Shown here piece by piece: positions 6,468 to 6,978 of a DNA stretch of 6,978 bases. The stretch is from an uncultured Bacilli bacterium (GTDB lineage: Bacteria; Bacillota_I; Bacilli_A; ML615J-28; CAG-313). The stretch lies in NCBI GenBank assembly GCA_904502205.1, contig CAJGDR010000051.1:1-6978 (forward strand), read 5' to 3'. Under the pieces are notes generated by a model that ran no database searches, was not told the origin of the DNA, and saw nothing but the letters and a program-made list of their open reading frames with translations. Position 1 is the first letter of the stretch. The number at the start of each line of letters is the position of its first letter. The translations under genes were made by a program, and so were the position numbers.

Positions 6468-6485
6468 AAAAGACATATGTTTTTT
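6468..6485. repeat. Near-perfect palindrome abutting the rplK -35 element
   Basis: AAAAGACAT (6468-6476) faces ATGTTTTTT (6477-6485) with one G-T exception, an 18-base dyad centred on CATATG. It ends one base before the -35 of the rplK promoter. The position suits an operator or A/T-rich upstream promoter element shared by the divergent genes. It may also be chance in AT-rich DNA. Confidence 0.35.
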
Positions 6486-6486
6486 C

Positions 6487-6515
6487 TTGACAAAATAAAG
6501 CTCTTATAGTATAAT
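6487..6515 (+). promoter_or_regulatory. Perfect consensus promoter of the rplK operon
   Basis: TTGACA (6487-6492) and TATAAT (6510-6515) are separated by 17 bases, an exact match to the housekeeping sigma consensus, with A/T-rich sequence upstream. The start is expected near 6522, giving a leader of about 114 bases before the rplK GTG. The transcript would begin in ACGCGU (6521-6526), which can pair weakly with GUGCGU (6537-6542) to form a 5'-end hairpin. Confidence 0.92.
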
Positions 6516-6571
6516 AATAGACGCGTGCATTGACAAGTGCGTATACTATTTAGGTTATTAACAAAATTGAC

Positions 6572-6610
6572 GAAGTGGGAGAAATCAAAATGATTTCAAT
6601 TGACCACATC
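6572..6610 (+). ncRNA. Ribosomal protein L1-type leader element (mRNA mimic of the 23S rRNA L1 site)
   Basis: The rplK leader can fold into an outer helix GUGG (6575-6578) with CCAC (6604-6607), extended by GA/UC across an A-A mismatch. An asymmetric internal loop follows, with GA (6579-6580) on one side and AAUUGA (6598-6603) on the other. The inner helix is a perfect 7 bp, GAAAUCA (6581-6587) with UGAUUUC (6591-6597), and the apical loop is AAA. The GUGGGAG strand opposite a UGA...CCAC strand is the recognisable core of the L1 binding site in 23S rRNA (GGUGGGAGC.../...GUGAAAUACCACC in Thermus). In many bacteria L1 binds such a copy ahead of rplK-rplA and represses translation when free L1 accumulates. 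The element ends 11 bases before the rplK ribosome binding site, a suitable place for blocking initiation. rplA itself is outside the window. Confidence 0.75.
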
Positions 6611-6635
6611 ACGGACAAAAGAGGAGGTGCGTCTC

Positions 6636-6978
6636 GTGGCTGAAAAGAAAATTAAAAAAGTCGTAAAACTCCAAATTCAAGCTGGTAAGGCGAATCCAGC
6701 TCCACCAGTTGGACCAGTTTTAGGGCAAGCTCAAGTTAATATCCAACAATTCTGTGTACAATTTAATGATCGTACAAAGGATATGGCTGGAAGCATTATT
6801 CCGGTTGTAATTACTGTATATGAAGACCGTTCATTTACATTCGTTACAAAAACTCCACCAGCGTCAGATATGCTAAAGAAAGCGGCTGGCGTAAAATCAG
6901 GTGCTGCTAACTCAAAGAAAACAAAAGTAGGTAAAATCACAAGAGAACAACTTTTAGAAATTGCTAAAGTTAAAATGC
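6636..6978 (+). CDS. rplK: 50S ribosomal protein L11 (partial, 3' end outside window)
   Basis: The first 114 residues of L11 (usually about 141 aa) are present. The start is GTG at 6636, preceded by the strong site GAGGAGGTG (6621-6629), a layout seen ahead of rplK in other Firmicutes. The N-terminal domain has [28 protein letters not shown] (9-36), including the proline-rich helix that binds thiopeptide antibiotics. [23 protein letters not shown] follows. The C-terminal rRNA-binding domain then begins ([35 protein letters not shown]). L11 binds 23S rRNA at the GTPase-associated centre. Small departures from the usual sequence are Gln15 where many have Pro or Ala, and Gln33 where GQxGVNI is usual. 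It has its own promoter and an L1-type leader, separating it from nusG. Confidence 0.98.
   Translation, partial: MAEKKIKKVVKLQIQAGKANPAPPVGPVLGQAQVNIQQFCVQFNDRTKDMAGSIIPVVITVYEDRSFTFVTKTPPASDMLKKAAGVKSGAANSKKTKVGKITREQLLEIAKVKM

Noticed and set aside
6530..6559. Second TTGACA (6530-6535) as an additional rplK promoter
   Set aside because: No acceptable -10 lies 16-18 bases downstream (GGTTAT or similar). TATACT at 6542 is only six bases away.
6590..6643. 17-codon ORF ([13 protein letters not shown]..., TGA stop overlapping the rplK start) that could be a leader peptide
   Set aside because: GGGAG lies ahead of it, but its ATG sits at the apical loop of the L1-type hairpin and the supposed ribosome binding site is part of that structure. 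RNA structure explains the sequence better. Conservation of the reading frame in relatives would reopen it.
6731..6940. Minus-strand open frame within rplK
   Set aside because: It is fully antisense to conserved L11 sequence.

Overview
The window is low-GC bacterial DNA, AT-rich by eye. It has strong AGGAGG-type ribosome binding sites, consensus sigma-A promoters and U-tract terminators. The order cysS – mrnC – rlmB – SigH-like sigma factor – rpmG – secE – nusG – (rplK) is the ribosomal/transcription neighbourhood of Bacillus-type Firmicutes, here without the yacP gene that sits between rlmB and sigH in Bacillus subtilis. The organism is most likely a member of class Bacilli, or a wall-less/Erysipelotrichia/RF39-like relative. 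I cannot place it more finely. All Trp codons I checked are TGG. All nine complete stops on real genes are TAA or TAG, so the sequence does not decide whether TGA is a stop.

Left part (1-3269, + strand): the last 59 residues of a sensor histidine kinase end at 182 and are closed by a strong terminator (190-225). A weak promoter then leads into a tightly packed unit: cysS (cysteinyl-tRNA synthetase), mrnC (Mini-RNase III for 23S rRNA maturation), rlmB (TrmH/SpoU-family rRNA 2'-O-methyltransferase) and a SigH-position sigma factor. Gaps are very short or negative, down to a start codon inside the upstream gene's end.

Middle part (3270-4595, + strand): a near-consensus promoter (TTGACA-17-TAAAAT) drives rpmG (zinc-type L33, 49 aa), secE (an unusual 168-aa form with three predicted membrane segments) and nusG. 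A palindromic terminator follows nusG.

Right part (4600-6978): where nusG is normally followed by rplK, a 580-aa surface lipoprotein gene lies on the minus strand. It encodes a von Willebrand factor A domain and two InlB/Flg_new-type B-repeats, and it shares nusG's terminator. Divergent from it, a perfect consensus promoter (TTGACA-17-TATAAT) starts the rplK transcript. Its leader contains a hairpin closely resembling the 23S rRNA binding site of ribosomal protein L1, which suggests L1 autoregulation of the L11(-L1) operon. rplK begins with GTG and runs off the window.

Functionally this is mostly core translation and transcription machinery. The least ordinary items are the inserted VWA lipoprotein, the three-segment SecE lacking the usual WP motif, and the L1-type RNA leader. 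I see no sign of a CRISPR array, insertion sequence, tRNA/rRNA gene or defence system.
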